From an uncultured Clostridia bacterium (GTDB taxonomy: Bacteria > Bacillota_A > Clostridia > Christensenellales > Borkfalkiaceae), in assembly GCA_934292955.1 (NCBI GenBank), contig CAKQXZ010000034.1, forward strand, positions 1 to 22,903: a stretch of 22,903 bases of DNA, written 5' to 3'. This document shows, in pieces, positions 6,576 to 14,280 of the stretch; the stretch's first letter is position 1, and every line of letters begins with the position of its first letter. The notes beneath the pieces were generated by a model that did not search any database, was not told where the DNA came from, and saw only the letters and a list, made by a program, of their open reading frames with translations. The position numbers and the translations under genes were made by a program.

Positions 6576-8012
6576 TCAATCTTTTTTAAGAATAGAGACA
6601 GCGTCGACTATTGTTTTTTCATAGGCTTCTTTGCCGTATTTGTCTACTTCCGCTTTATTCTTTTCACCATGAGTCAGACACCCTGCTCCGCCTATACAGC
6701 CGCCAAGGCAAGCCATACCTTCGATGAAGTTTGCGTCGAGAAGATTTTTATTCTTCTTAAGAAGAGCAAGTCTGCATTCTTCGATTCCGTCGCAAGCGCA
6801 AGGTTTAAGTTCGAAATCGGTAATGTTCTGTTCTTTGATCGCTTCGGCAACCGCGTCGGAAAGACCGCCGCTGCGTGCAAATATTCTTCCGAAATAAGAA
6901 GCGTTATCGAGCACACCTTCGCCAAGAGTCGTTATATCGATATCTTTGCTGTCAAACAGCGCCTGCAGTTCTTCGAACGTAAGCGCGCAATCGACATAAT
7001 CTTTGACTTTATCGAGTTTGATTTCGGCTTTCTTTGCCGTACAAGGTCCTATAAAGATAACTTTGCAAGGCGCTTCGTTTTCCTTAAGATATTTCGAAAT
7101 CGCACCCATAGGCGAAAGATTGTGCGAAATATGTTCTTTCATCTGCGGGAAATTCTTTTCGATAAAATTAACGAAAGCGGGACAGCACGAACTGGTAAGG
7201 AACCCTTTCTCTACGAGTTCCTTGGATTCTTCGAGCGCGACCATATCTGCCCCTAAAGCCGCTTCTACAACGGTGTGGAAGCCTAACTCTTTAAGCCCCG
7301 TGATGACCTGCCCGAGTTTTGCATAACTGAACTGGCTCGATATGGAAGGAGCAACAACCGCAAACACCTTGTATACGGTGTTGTTTTTGCTCTTTTTGAT
7401 AATATCGATTGCATCGAGAATATACGATTTATCGGAAATCGCGCCGAACGGACACTGATATACGCAAGCCCCGCAAGAAATACACTTGTTATAATCGATG
7501 CACGCCTGTTTTTCGTCACCCATAGAAATTGCTTTGACTTTACAAGCAAGTTCGCATGGACGTTTATTATTACGGATCGCGTTATAAGGACATACTTTCG
7601 CACATCCGCCGCACTCTTTACATTTTGTCTTATCGATATGAGCAACGTGGTTCTCGTCGAAAGTAATCGCGCCGAAATGACATGCGTCTTCACAACGATG
7701 AGCAAGACATCCCCTGCAAGCACTGGAAACTTCATAGCCGTTTACAGGGCATTCGTCGCAAGCTATATCTATAACCTGAATAACGTTCGGATCATCCTTT
7801 TCACCGCCCATAGCGAGTTTTACTCTTTCACCGAGTATAGCGCGTTCTTTATAAACACAGCAACGCATTGTAGGTACTTTTCCCGGAATAATCGTTTTCG
7901 GAATATCAAGAACCTTTTCGGTAAGAGTATCAGTCCAAGCGGCGCGCGCGACTTCACGCAGAACTTTGTATTTCAGATGTTGAACTTTTGTATCAAATTT
8001 TTTTACAGCCAT
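6576..8012 (-). CDS. [FeFe] hydrogenase, monomeric, group B-like
   Basis: This enzyme would reversibly reduce protons with electrons from ferredoxin. The product has 478 residues from the ATG at 8012, which has AGGGA six bases upstream; the longer frame opens with TTG. The N-terminal ferredoxin-like part carries several [4Fe-4S] sites: C99/C102/C107/C111, C131/C134/C137/C141, and C177/C180/C183/C187 with further Cys at 153, 157 and 171. The three H-cluster motifs are L1 'TSSCCPAF' (C276, C277), L2 'IGPCTAKK' (C324) and L3 'EGMACLGGCIGGAG' (C435, C439). The Ala-Phe after the L1 Pro and the L3 form fit group B (compare CpIII of C. pasteurianum) rather than the Trp-containing group A. A thioredoxin-like ferredoxin gene lies 15 bases upstream and is a likely partner. 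No maturation genes (hydE, hydF, hydG) are in the window. Confidence 0.9.
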   Translation of the reverse strand: MAVKKFDTKVQHLKYKVLREVARAAWTDTLTEKVLDIPKTIIPGKVPTMRCCVYKERAILGERVKLAMGGEKDDPNVIQVIDIACDECPVNGYEVSSACRGCLAHRCEDACHFGAITFDENHVAHIDKTKCKECGGCAKVCPYNAIRNNKRPCELACKVKAISMGDEKQACIDYNKCISCGACVYQCPFGAISDKSYILDAIDIIKKSKNNTVYKVFAVVAPSISSQFSYAKLGQVITGLKELGFHTVVEAALGADMVALEESKELVEKGFLTSSCCPAFVNFIEKNFPQMKEHISHNLSPMGAISKYLKENEAPCKVIFIGPCTAKKAEIKLDKVKDYVDCALTFEELQALFDSKDIDITTLGEGVLDNASYFGRIFARSGGLSDAVAEAIKEQNITDFELKPCACDGIEECRLALLKKNKNLLDANFIEGMACLGGCIGGAGCLTHGEKNKAEVDKYGKEAYEKTIVDAVSILKKD

Positions 8013-8027
8013 TTTGCTTCCCTGCAA

Positions 8028-8270
8028 TTAAACTCTCGTCAAAATATTATTCTTGAAAAATTCTTCGGTCGTTGCGGGCGTGACGGAAAAGAAATCGCCG
8101 TCAACGGTAACGCAAACGCCTTGTTCGCATTTACCCATACAGAAAGTGCCGGCAAGATCTACTTTATCTTCCAAACCGTTATCGACAATCAGTTTCTTCA
8201 GATTGTCGATAATATGACGCGAACCTTTAAGATGGCAAGAACTTCCTACGCAAATTGTTACTTTTATCAT
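8028..8270 (-). CDS. Thioredoxin-like [2Fe-2S] ferredoxin (NuoE-like), downstream copy
   Basis: This small (80-residue) electron carrier resembles the C-terminal domain of NuoE/HydC-type subunits. Its four cluster ligands follow the family spacing: C7 and C12 in 'CVGSSCHLKG', then C44 and C48 in 'FCMGKC'; a fifth Cys is at 53. The ATG at 8270 has GGAG nine bases upstream. It sits 15 bases before the hydrogenase gene, so a role as its electron partner is likely but not proven. A second, clearly related copy is encoded about 12 kb away at 19882-20133. Confidence 0.88.
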   Translation of the reverse strand: MIKVTICVGSSCHLKGSRHIIDNLKKLIVDNGLEDKVDLAGTFCMGKCEQGVCVTVDGDFFSVTPATTEEFFKNNILTRV

Positions 8271-8304
8271 TTTGTTATTCTCCGTATTTCTATTTGATTT
8301 AATC

Positions 8305-8613
8305 CTAGTTTTTCTGAGCGTCTAATTTTTTGTTCCTGAAATAAATTAAAATGCCCGTGGATACCATAGCCAGGTTTATAATATAACAAGCGAAAGCCAC
8401 CCATTGCATTGCGGTAAGACCACTGTTGCCTATACAGGTAAATATCATTTTGAACAATCCCGCGACGTAACCGAAGCAGATGAGAGACATAAACTGAAGG
8501 CTTGTACCCTTTGCCGTGCGCGCTTTATACGCTTTTATAATATTGAAAGGCCATGAAGCCCCGAAGCACACGAGAAATATAATCTCGCATATAGTTGCTA
8601 ATGTTCCGTACAT
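8305..8613 (-). CDS. Small PQ-loop repeat membrane protein (SemiSWEET-like)
   Basis: The product has 102 residues with three hydrophobic segments (about 5-27, 41-62 and 68-93), the size of a half-transporter. The PQ-loop-like signature is in 'FGASWPFNIIKAYKARTAKGTS' (about 17-38), where a Trp-Pro and the TAKGTS turn match bacterial PQ-loop/SemiSWEET proteins. The C-terminus is basic. The ATG at 8613 has AGGAG seven bases upstream. It lies between frdA and the ferredoxin/hydrogenase pair with gaps of only 16 and 34 bases, so it is cotranscribed with redox genes. Dimeric SemiSWEETs move sugars, but the substrate here is unknown, and a carboxylate or an accessory role cannot be excluded. Confidence 0.75.
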   Translation of the reverse strand: MYGTLATICEIIFLVCFGASWPFNIIKAYKARTAKGTSLQFMSLICFGYVAGLFKMIFTCIGNSGLTAMQWVAFACYIINLAMVSTGILIYFRNKKLDAQKN

Positions 8614-8629
8614 TTTTTATCTCCTGTAA

Positions 8630-10234
8630 TTACATATCTTTTCTTCTGTAATCGGGAAGAAGTTGCGGCGAAAGTTTTTCGGGTCTCAAGCCAGCCGCAT
8701 CGAGTTCTTTTTCAAAATCAGCCACATGCGAAAGCGTAAGTTTGCCGACATTAACCGACTTGGACTTCTTTGCCGCAGCACGCCCCGCATCTCTGCCGAA
8801 AACGATTACGTCGAGCAACGAGTTACCCATAAGTCTGTTTCTTCCGTGAATACCGCCTACTGCTTCTCCCGCTACAAACAAATCTTCGACAGCTGTTTCG
8901 CAGTTGCCGTCTATATCTATACCGCCGTTCTGATAGTGTAACGTCGGATATACCAGAATAGGTTCTTTGCGTATATCGATGCCGTATTTATCGAACATAC
9001 GGAACATTGCGGGAATACGTTTAAGAATTGTGCCTTCACCGCCGATTTTTTCGATCATCGGAGTATCAAGCCATACGCCTTCACCGTCAGTCGTCTTTAT
9101 TCCGTTATTTCTCTTTTTGCATTCGCGAATTATAGAAGCTGCCGTTACGTCACGAGTTTCAAGCGAATAAACAAATGCTTCGCCGTTTTTGTTAACGAGT
9201 TGCGCACCCAAAGAACGAACTTTTTCCGTAACGAGTGCTCCGAAAACCTGCGTAGGCTCGGCAACACCAGTAGGATGATACTGAAGCGTATCGGCGTAAA
9301 GAAGTTTTGCTCCCGCACGATATGCAAGAACAAGTCCGTCGGCGGTCGCGCCGTAGTGGTTACTCGTCGGGAATCCCTGATAATGCAGTCTGCCCGCTCC
9401 GCCTGTCGCTATGATTACTGTTTTTGCCTTTGCAACCGAGATTTCTCCCGTTTCCATGTTAAGAAGAACAGCACCCGCAGCCTTGCCGTCTTCATCCTTA
9501 ACTATTTCGATTGCCGCAGTAAAGTCTACAACGGGAATATTACGGTTAAGAACTTCGTCGCGAAGCGTTCTCATAATCTCCGCTCCGGAATAGTCCTTGC
9601 AGGCGTGCATTCTCTTTCTGGAAGTACCGCCGCCGTGCGTAGTGATCATGTTGCCGTTTTCGTCCTTATCGAACATAACGCCGAGTTCGGAAAGCCATTC
9701 GATTGCAGACGGTGCTTCATAAACGAGCATTTTAAGAAGTTCGGGCTTTGCGGCAAAATGTCCGCCGCCGAACGCGTCGAGATAATGTATCGCGGGGCTG
9801 TCGTTTTCTTTATCGGCAGCCTGAATACCGCCTTCTGCCATCATTGTATTGGCGTCGCCTATACGCAATTTGGTTACGATCATTACGTTTGCGCCTTCCG
9901 AGTGAGCGGTTATCGCTGCACTCGAACCGGCTCCGCCGCCGCCTATAACAAGGACGTCGACGTCATAATCGGGATTGCTCAGATCTATTTTTTTATCGAG
10001 AATTCTCGATTTGCCCTGCAATAAATCGGCGAGTTCATGAAGAACTTTATCGCCCTTATTTTTGCCGACTTTAAGGCATTCGTAAGCACTTTCGATATAG
10101 TCGGGGTGATTTTCTTTCAGAACCGCGTCTTTTTCTTCGGCGGTCATTCTCGGAAAGAGATTTTCGTATCTGCTGTCTCTACTCGCTTCGACTTTTTTCA
10201 TCGAAGCCAACTGTTCATCCGTATAACGATACAT
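8630..10234 (-). CDS. frdA: Fumarate reductase flavoprotein subunit (soluble type)
   Basis: This FAD subunit would reduce fumarate to succinate in the cytosol. The product has 534 residues. The Rossmann motif GGGGAG is at 98-103, so about 90 charged, helix-prone residues precede it, unlike canonical FrdA where the motif is near the start. Active-site residues of the fumarate reductase/succinate dehydrogenase class are all recognisable: H320 (YHPTG), T336-E337, R361 (TRD), H433 (HYQNGG) and R467 (NRLMGNSL). Where FrdA/SdhA have the His that bonds FAD covalently ('SHT..AEGG'), this protein has Asn129 ('ANTMMAEGG'), so FAD should be non-covalent. The ATG at 10234 has AGGAG upstream. The gene starts 12 bases after frdB. 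No membrane-anchor subunit (frdC/D or sdhC/D) is nearby. L-aspartate oxidase is a less likely alternative given the FrdB partner and the MDH/FumC context. Confidence 0.86.
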   Translation of the reverse strand: MYRYTDEQLASMKKVEASRDSRYENLFPRMTAEEKDAVLKENHPDYIESAYECLKVGKNKGDKVLHELADLLQGKSRILDKKIDLSNPDYDVDVLVIGGGGAGSSAAITAHSEGANVMIVTKLRIGDANTMMAEGGIQAADKENDSPAIHYLDAFGGGHFAAKPELLKMLVYEAPSAIEWLSELGVMFDKDENGNMITTHGGGTSRKRMHACKDYSGAEIMRTLRDEVLNRNIPVVDFTAAIEIVKDEDGKAAGAVLLNMETGEISVAKAKTVIIATGGAGRLHYQGFPTSNHYGATADGLVLAYRAGAKLLYADTLQYHPTGVAEPTQVFGALVTEKVRSLGAQLVNKNGEAFVYSLETRDVTAASIIRECKKRNNGIKTTDGEGVWLDTPMIEKIGGEGTILKRIPAMFRMFDKYGIDIRKEPILVYPTLHYQNGGIDIDGNCETAVEDLFVAGEAVGGIHGRNRLMGNSLLDVIVFGRDAGRAAAKKSKSVNVGKLTLSHVADFEKELDAAGLRPEKLSPQLLPDYRRKDM

Positions 10235-10246
10235 TTTTCACTCTCC

Positions 10247-10921
10247 TTATTTTTCTATATCTCTGTGATTGTAAAGTTCTTTCATCTCTTCGATGGGCTT
10301 ATTCATGATATCTTCCATCAGTTTGACAAAATCGCCGCGATCTATCTCTGCAACTCTCTTTTCAAGATGTTTGCATTCAGGCGCAAGGTATTTGCCGTAA
10401 AGTCTTCTTGCAAGTTCTGCAACCTGCGGATGCGAAATACCCGCAGGGCAACGGGAAGAACATACTCCGCACATAACGCAGTCGAAACTTTCTTCCGCGC
10501 ATTTTTTGAACTCGCCCCTTTGAGCATAAGCGATATATTGCATAACGTTAAGCCCCTGCGTGCAGGATTTAGTGCATGCATTGCAGCCGATACAACTGTA
10601 AATTTCTGGATAAAGCTGCATCATAATCTGCTCGGTCGGCTTGATTTTATTTATATCGTATACTTGTTTAACAAGCGGAAAGAACGGAAGGGTTGCAACA
10701 TACATTCCTTCTTCTACCTGCTGTTGACAAGCAAGGCATGTTTTTAATTCCTGTTTACCTTTGATACGATAAATGGTCGCGCAAGCACCGCAGAAACCGT
10801 TACGGCATCCGCATCCCCTTACAAGTCTGTATCCCGCGTATTCCATCGCTTTCATGATAGTCAGACTGGAAGGAACTTCGTATTTTTTACCGAAAAAATA
10901 AACGTTTACTTTATTTTCCAT
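10247..10921 (-). CDS. frdB: Fumarate reductase iron-sulfur subunit (FrdB/TfrB-like)
   Basis: This Fe-S subunit passes electrons to FrdA. The product has 224 residues. The N-terminal plant-type [2Fe-2S] domain has C37, C39, C44, C47 and a distal C62. Two further motifs are full CxxCxxCxxxC sets: C110/C113/C116/C120 and C148/C151/C154/C158. Canonical FrdB has one [4Fe-4S] and one [3Fe-4S] centre; two four-Cys motifs predict two [4Fe-4S] centres, as in the N-terminal part of the methanogen thiol:fumarate reductase TfrB. TfrB also carries a fused HdrB-like CCG domain. Here that part is absent, but a separate hdrB lies in the same operon. GGAG is 12 bases before the ATG at 10921, a slightly long spacing. 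The C-terminus is charged and not hydrophobic. Confidence 0.86.
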   Translation of the reverse strand: MENKVNVYFFGKKYEVPSSLTIMKAMEYAGYRLVRGCGCRNGFCGACATIYRIKGKQELKTCLACQQQVEEGMYVATLPFFPLVKQVYDINKIKPTEQIMMQLYPEIYSCIGCNACTKSCTQGLNVMQYIAYAQRGEFKKCAEESFDCVMCGVCSSRCPAGISHPQVAELARRLYGKYLAPECKHLEKRVAEIDRGDFVKLMEDIMNKPIEEMKELYNHRDIEK

Positions 10922-10947
10922 TATAATTCTGATCTCCTATTATAAAC

Positions 10948-10963
10948 CGACGATCGCTCGTCG
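10948..10963 (-). other. Intercistronic hairpin between flxA-like gene and frdB
   Basis: CGACGA and TCGTCG pair around a GCGA (GNRA-type) tetraloop on the minus strand. No T-tract follows, so it is probably not a terminator; it could be an mRNA processing or stability element. Confidence 0.4.
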
Positions 10964-10982
10964 ATCCGAAACATGCTAACGC

Positions 10983-11810
10983 TTAATATTCGTTCGGCAG
11001 TTCGTCGAGTTCGTCCATTCTGAATACAGGACCGTCTTTGCAGACGAATTTATCGCCGACGTTACATCTTCCGCACTTACCTATTCCGCATTTCATGCGA
11101 AGTTCGAGCGTGGTATAAACTCTTTCTTTCGAAAATCCGAGTTCCAGCAGTCCAGCAAGCGTGAATTTAATCATTATAGGCGGACCGCAGAGAACGGCGG
11201 TCATAGTCGGATCGAGACCAAGTTCCTTAACGTAAGCGGGAACAAAACCGACGTGTCCGTCCCAGCCTTCCTGCGGGCGGTCGATCGTAAGATAAACTTC
11301 GAAATTCGGTTCGTTTTCCCATTCGTTTCTGATTTCGTCTATATCTACAAGATCGTCTTTACTTCTTGCGCCGTAAACCACAACGACTTTGCCGTAATTA
11401 CTGCGATAATGACGTATGTAATTGATAACGCTTCTTAAAGGAGCAAGACCGATACCGCCTGCGATAAAGAGCATGTCCTTGCCCTTGAAATCGCCTTCGA
11501 CGGGGAAATTCTTTCCGTAAGGTCCCCTGACCGTTATTTCCTGTCCGACTTCGATAGAATGAATAACTTCGGTAACGCAACCGCATTTTTTAATGGAAAA
11601 TTCCATAAATTCTTCGTTTGTGGGCGAAGAAGTTATAGAAAACATACATTCGCCTACGCCGGGAATAGAAACCATAGCGCATTGACCGGGAAGGTGTTCG
11701 AACAATTTTTTGCCGTCGCGTCCGACAACTCTGAACGTTTTTACGTCGGCGGTATCTTTTCTTATATCGGTTACAACGCCGATACGGGGTATAAGATTAT
11801 CGTTCATCAT
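10983..11810 (-). CDS. flxA: FAD/NAD(P)H-binding oxidoreductase subunit, FlxA/AsrB-like
   Basis: This is a ferredoxin-NADP reductase-fold subunit that would bring in NADH electrons. The product has 275 residues. FAD contacts are 'MFSITS' (56-61) and 'GPYG' (96-99). The NAD-binding part has 'AGGIGLAPLRS' (117-127) and 'LCGPP' (207-211). Near the C-terminus is the [2Fe-2S] site C241/C246/C249/C257 ('CGIGKCGRC'), as in AsrB, PyrK and hydrogenase gamma subunits. The ATG at 11810 overlaps the stop of the upstream gene and has GGGGAG seven bases before it; a second ATG at 11807 is also possible, and a frame reaching 11867 would overlap more deeply. Context next to hdrABC and an mvhD-like gene points to FlxA of the NADH dehydrogenase FlxABCD-HdrABC (Desulfovibrio vulgaris type) rather than sulfite reductase AsrB, because no asrC is present. 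Confidence 0.82.
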   Translation of the reverse strand: MMNDNLIPRIGVVTDIRKDTADVKTFRVVGRDGKKLFEHLPGQCAMVSIPGVGECMFSITSSPTNEEFMEFSIKKCGCVTEVIHSIEVGQEITVRGPYGKNFPVEGDFKGKDMLFIAGGIGLAPLRSVINYIRHYRSNYGKVVVVYGARSKDDLVDIDEIRNEWENEPNFEVYLTIDRPQEGWDGHVGFVPAYVKELGLDPTMTAVLCGPPIMIKFTLAGLLELGFSKERVYTTLELRMKCGIGKCGRCNVGDKFVCKDGPVFRMDELDELPNEY

Positions 11811-12832
11811 TTGTTCTCTCCCCCTATTTTTTTGATTACTTTGACTATATTGAGATGCTGAGGGCATTTATTGACGCATCTTCCGCAACCTACGCACGAA
11901 TACATTCCGCCGTACTGAGAGGGATAGTATACGAGTTTATGCATAAATCTCTGACGATATCTTTGCATTTGAGTAGTTCTCGGATTCGCCGCAGCCATCT
12001 GCGTAAAATCGGAATACATGCAGGAATCCCAGCAACGATAACGCACAACGCCTTTATTCGTTTTGAAATCTCTGATATCAAAACACTGACACGTCGGACA
12101 AACAAACGTACATGCGCCGCACCCGAGACATGCTTCCGATAATTCGTTCCATACGGGAAGATTGAACAGTTCGTTCAGATTTTCGGGTTTGAAACGCGAT
12201 ATATCAAGGTGCGTAAAAGGCAGTTTTTCAAGAATAGCCTTAGTTTCGCTCTTGATTTTTTCAACCGCTTTATCGTCGGATTTTTCGGTAAATTCTTTCG
12301 CTAAAGCAAGAACCTGCTCACCCTTTTCCGTATTTGCCGAAACGTAAAGATAATCGCTGTCTATCCAGCAGGTCGCGTCGCCGAGCGGGTTTGTCGCGTC
12401 GATTCCGAACACGGTGCAGAAACAACTTTCCTGCGGCTTACCGCAAGCAAGCGTGAATATTATGCCCGCATCTCTTCTTGCCTTGTAATATGTATCGACG
12501 GGGTCACCGAGAAATACGTTGTCGAGTACCGAAAAAGCCTTAAAATCGCAAGCTTTAACGCCGAATAAAACAAAAGGTTCTTTTTCGCTTCTGATATCGA
12601 TTATATCGATCTTCTTGCCTTCCGTGCGGAACTTCATCATGTTTTCGCTCTGCGGGAAGAAAAGATCTTTAGGCGATTTGACGGTCTTTAACGTATCCAG
12701 ATCGAATTCCTTAACGCCGTCATAGCATCCGTAGTTAACCTGTTCACCGTTTTTAAGCGGCATAAACAGCGGCATTTTTGCGGATACGGCGTCGAAAAAA
12801 TCTTTCAAATTACTTCTTTTGATTTTTATCAT
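11807..12832 (-). CDS. flxB: 4Fe-4S dicluster protein, AsrA/FlxB-like
   Basis: This is an electron-relay subunit of 341 residues. Two cluster motifs lie near the C-terminus: C235/C238/C241/C245 in 'CLGCGACTFVCPTCQCF', with the extra C248 and C250 typical of AsrA, and C313/C316/C319/C323. The N-terminal ~200 residues are the AsrA/FrhB-like region, with 'LFGVKACDFKAF' at 89-100 and the Cys cluster 'CGKPQESCFC' at 130-139. It starts two bases after the flxC-like stop and overlaps the flxA-like start by four bases (11807-11810), so the three are tightly coupled. GGAGG lies ten bases before the ATG at 12832. The B versus C label is assigned from the gene order hdrA-flxD-flxC-flxB-flxA of the described Flx-Hdr cluster and could be reversed. 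Confidence 0.78.
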   Translation of the reverse strand: MIKIKRSNLKDFFDAVSAKMPLFMPLKNGEQVNYGCYDGVKEFDLDTLKTVKSPKDLFFPQSENMMKFRTEGKKIDIIDIRSEKEPFVLFGVKACDFKAFSVLDNVFLGDPVDTYYKARRDAGIIFTLACGKPQESCFCTVFGIDATNPLGDATCWIDSDYLYVSANTEKGEQVLALAKEFTEKSDDKAVEKIKSETKAILEKLPFTHLDISRFKPENLNELFNLPVWNELSEACLGCGACTFVCPTCQCFDIRDFKTNKGVVRYRCWDSCMYSDFTQMAAANPRTTQMQRYRQRFMHKLVYYPSQYGGMYSCVGCGRCVNKCPQHLNIVKVIKKIGGENK

Positions 12833-12834
12833 CG

Positions 12835-13818
12835 TTATTTCGCCTCCGTCGCATCAAGAGCCTTATTCGGGTCTACGTCGTTCTGAGCATAAGATGTAAG
12901 CGGAGTTTTGCCTTCGGCTACTTCACCCGCCTGAAAATCTCCGTAAAGAACATCGATATCTTTAATAAATTTTCTGTTCAGTAAATGCAACGGGATGCGT
13001 TCGGGGCAAACTCTCGAACATTCGCCGCAATCTGTACAACGCCCCGCAACGTGGAACGCTCTGATTATATGATAGCACTGTTCTTCGAAACTATCGTCGT
13101 TCGCCTTTGCCGCAACACCCGATTTCGGGTTATCGAACACGCATTTAAGGCATGAGCAAGCGGGGCAAACGTTTCTGCAGGCATTGCATCGAATGCATCT
13201 GGAAAGTTCGTTTTTCCAGAAAGCAAATCTTTCGTCCGCGGTCATCGCTTCGAGTTTTCTGACTTCGGAAAATCTGTCGTCCGCCGTGTCGTCCATTTCA
13301 TGAAGAACGACGGTTTCGTCTGCAACTACGAATTTCTTGCCTTTACAAGAAAGACATTTTTCAAGCAGAACTTCTTTTTTAAGGTGCGTAGCCTTGCCGT
13401 AAACAGTTTCGAATACGGCTTTATCGCCCTGATATTCTTCGCTTTCAATGCCGCTCGTGCCGAGTTTTTCGATTTTGTAATTATCGAGTTTACCCTGACA
13501 TTCGATACCTACGACATAGATTTTTTCTCTGTCGATCCTGTGTTCTTTTACAAGTTCGTTAAAACTGTAAGTATCGCAAGGTTTCAGAAAAACTGCGGTT
13601 TTACCTTCCTTTTTGGATATGTTTATGAGATATTTCGAAAGATTTGCACCGCAAAAATCGTTATAAACGAAATTCTTAAGCTGTTCTTCGCTTTCAAACG
13701 TCGCGGGGCTGGGATCGTGAATAAATTCGCCTTTCGTCCAGCCGACAACTCTTTTTATTTCGCCGCCGTTAAGTAGTTCTTTGGCTTTTTCGATCAATTT
13801 TAATTCGAGTTCCGTCAT
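12835..13818 (-). CDS. flxC: 4Fe-4S dicluster protein with FrhB-like N-terminus, FlxC-like
   Basis: The product has 327 residues. The N-terminal half contains 'VFLKPCDTYSFNELVKE' (76-92) and 'YVVGIECQGK' (101-110), as in coenzyme F420 hydrogenase beta-like proteins, plus a CxxC pair at C155/C158. The second half carries two cluster motifs: C208/C211/C214/C218 with adjacent Cys at 221, 223 and 226, and C261/C264/C267/C271 followed by the HdrC-like stretch 'PLHLLNRKFIKDIDVLYG'. The ATG at 13818 follows the mvhD-like stop by three bases and has AGGGGA upstream. It probably links FlxA/FlxB to FlxD-HdrA. The last ~25 residues are a polar tail. The exact electron path is not evident from sequence. 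Confidence 0.77.
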   Translation of the reverse strand: MTELELKLIEKAKELLNGGEIKRVVGWTKGEFIHDPSPATFESEEQLKNFVYNDFCGANLSKYLINISKKEGKTAVFLKPCDTYSFNELVKEHRIDREKIYVVGIECQGKLDNYKIEKLGTSGIESEEYQGDKAVFETVYGKATHLKKEVLLEKCLSCKGKKFVVADETVVLHEMDDTADDRFSEVRKLEAMTADERFAFWKNELSRCIRCNACRNVCPACSCLKCVFDNPKSGVAAKANDDSFEEQCYHIIRAFHVAGRCTDCGECSRVCPERIPLHLLNRKFIKDIDVLYGDFQAGEVAEGKTPLTSYAQNDVDPNKALDATEAK

Positions 13819-13821
13819 AGA

Positions 13822-14280
13822 TTATTCCCCTTTCACCCTGAGATCCTGCAATCTCTTATTTTCGCCGAGTGCGGTAACCTGTTTGACAAAATCATTCATA
13901 ACCGCCGAGAATTTCGCGCCTTCCGCAGCCGAAACCCATTCGACGCGAGTTCTTTCTTTTTCTATACCGAGATAGTCGAGAAAGTTAAATAACAAAGCCA
14001 TTCTTCTTCTCGTGTAAAAGTTACCCGTTACGTAGTGGCAATCGCCGGGATGACATCCGCAAAGGATAACACCATCCGCTCCGCGCTGAAACGCCTTAAG
14101 TACAAAAGTCGGATTTACTCTGCACGAGCAGGGAACTCTTATAATCTTTACGTTTGCGGGATACGAAAGTCTGCTCGAACCGGCAAGATCTGCGCCGGCA
14201 TACGAACACCAGTTGCAGCAGAAAGCAACTATATTAGGTACAAATTCTTTGTTTTCGTTATTTTCAATTATCTCTTGCAT
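13822..14280 (-). CDS. flxD: MvhD/FlxD-like [2Fe-2S] subunit
   Basis: This is the small adaptor that docks input modules on HdrA (MvhD in methanogens, FlxD in bacteria). The product has 152 residues. The family Cys pattern is clear: C21-C22-x2-C25 ('FCCNWCSYAGAD'), C51-x-C53 ('VPCSCRVN') and C74-x-C76 ... C81 ('LCGCHPGDCHY'). 'VLKAFQRGADGVILCGC' is typical of the family. The start at 14280 lies inside the end of hdrA (13-base overlap) with GGAGG upstream in the hdrA sequence, so the two are translationally coupled. The coupling supports a physical HdrA-FlxD pair. Confidence 0.9.
   Translation of the reverse strand: MQEIIENNENKEFVPNIVAFCCNWCSYAGADLAGSSRLSYPANVKIIRVPCSCRVNPTFVLKAFQRGADGVILCGCHPGDCHYVTGNFYTRRRMALLFNFLDYLGIEKERTRVEWVSAAEGAKFSAVMNDFVKQVTALGENKRLQDLRVKGE

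Noticed and set aside
9200..10024. 274-codon plus-strand reading frame
   Set aside because: It is antisense to frdA, which has all its catalytic motifs; the plus-strand translation shows no family features.
8630..10234. L-aspartate oxidase (nadB)
   Set aside because: The flavoprotein family is shared, but an adjacent FrdB, no nadA/nadC, the HPTG/TRD/HYQNGG residues and the mdh-fumC context support fumarate reductase.
10983..12832. Anaerobic sulfite reductase AsrAB
   Set aside because: The two proteins do resemble AsrB and AsrA, but no asrC (siroheme subunit) follows, and the neighbours are hdrABC, mvhD-like and frd genes, which fits FlxA/FlxB better.
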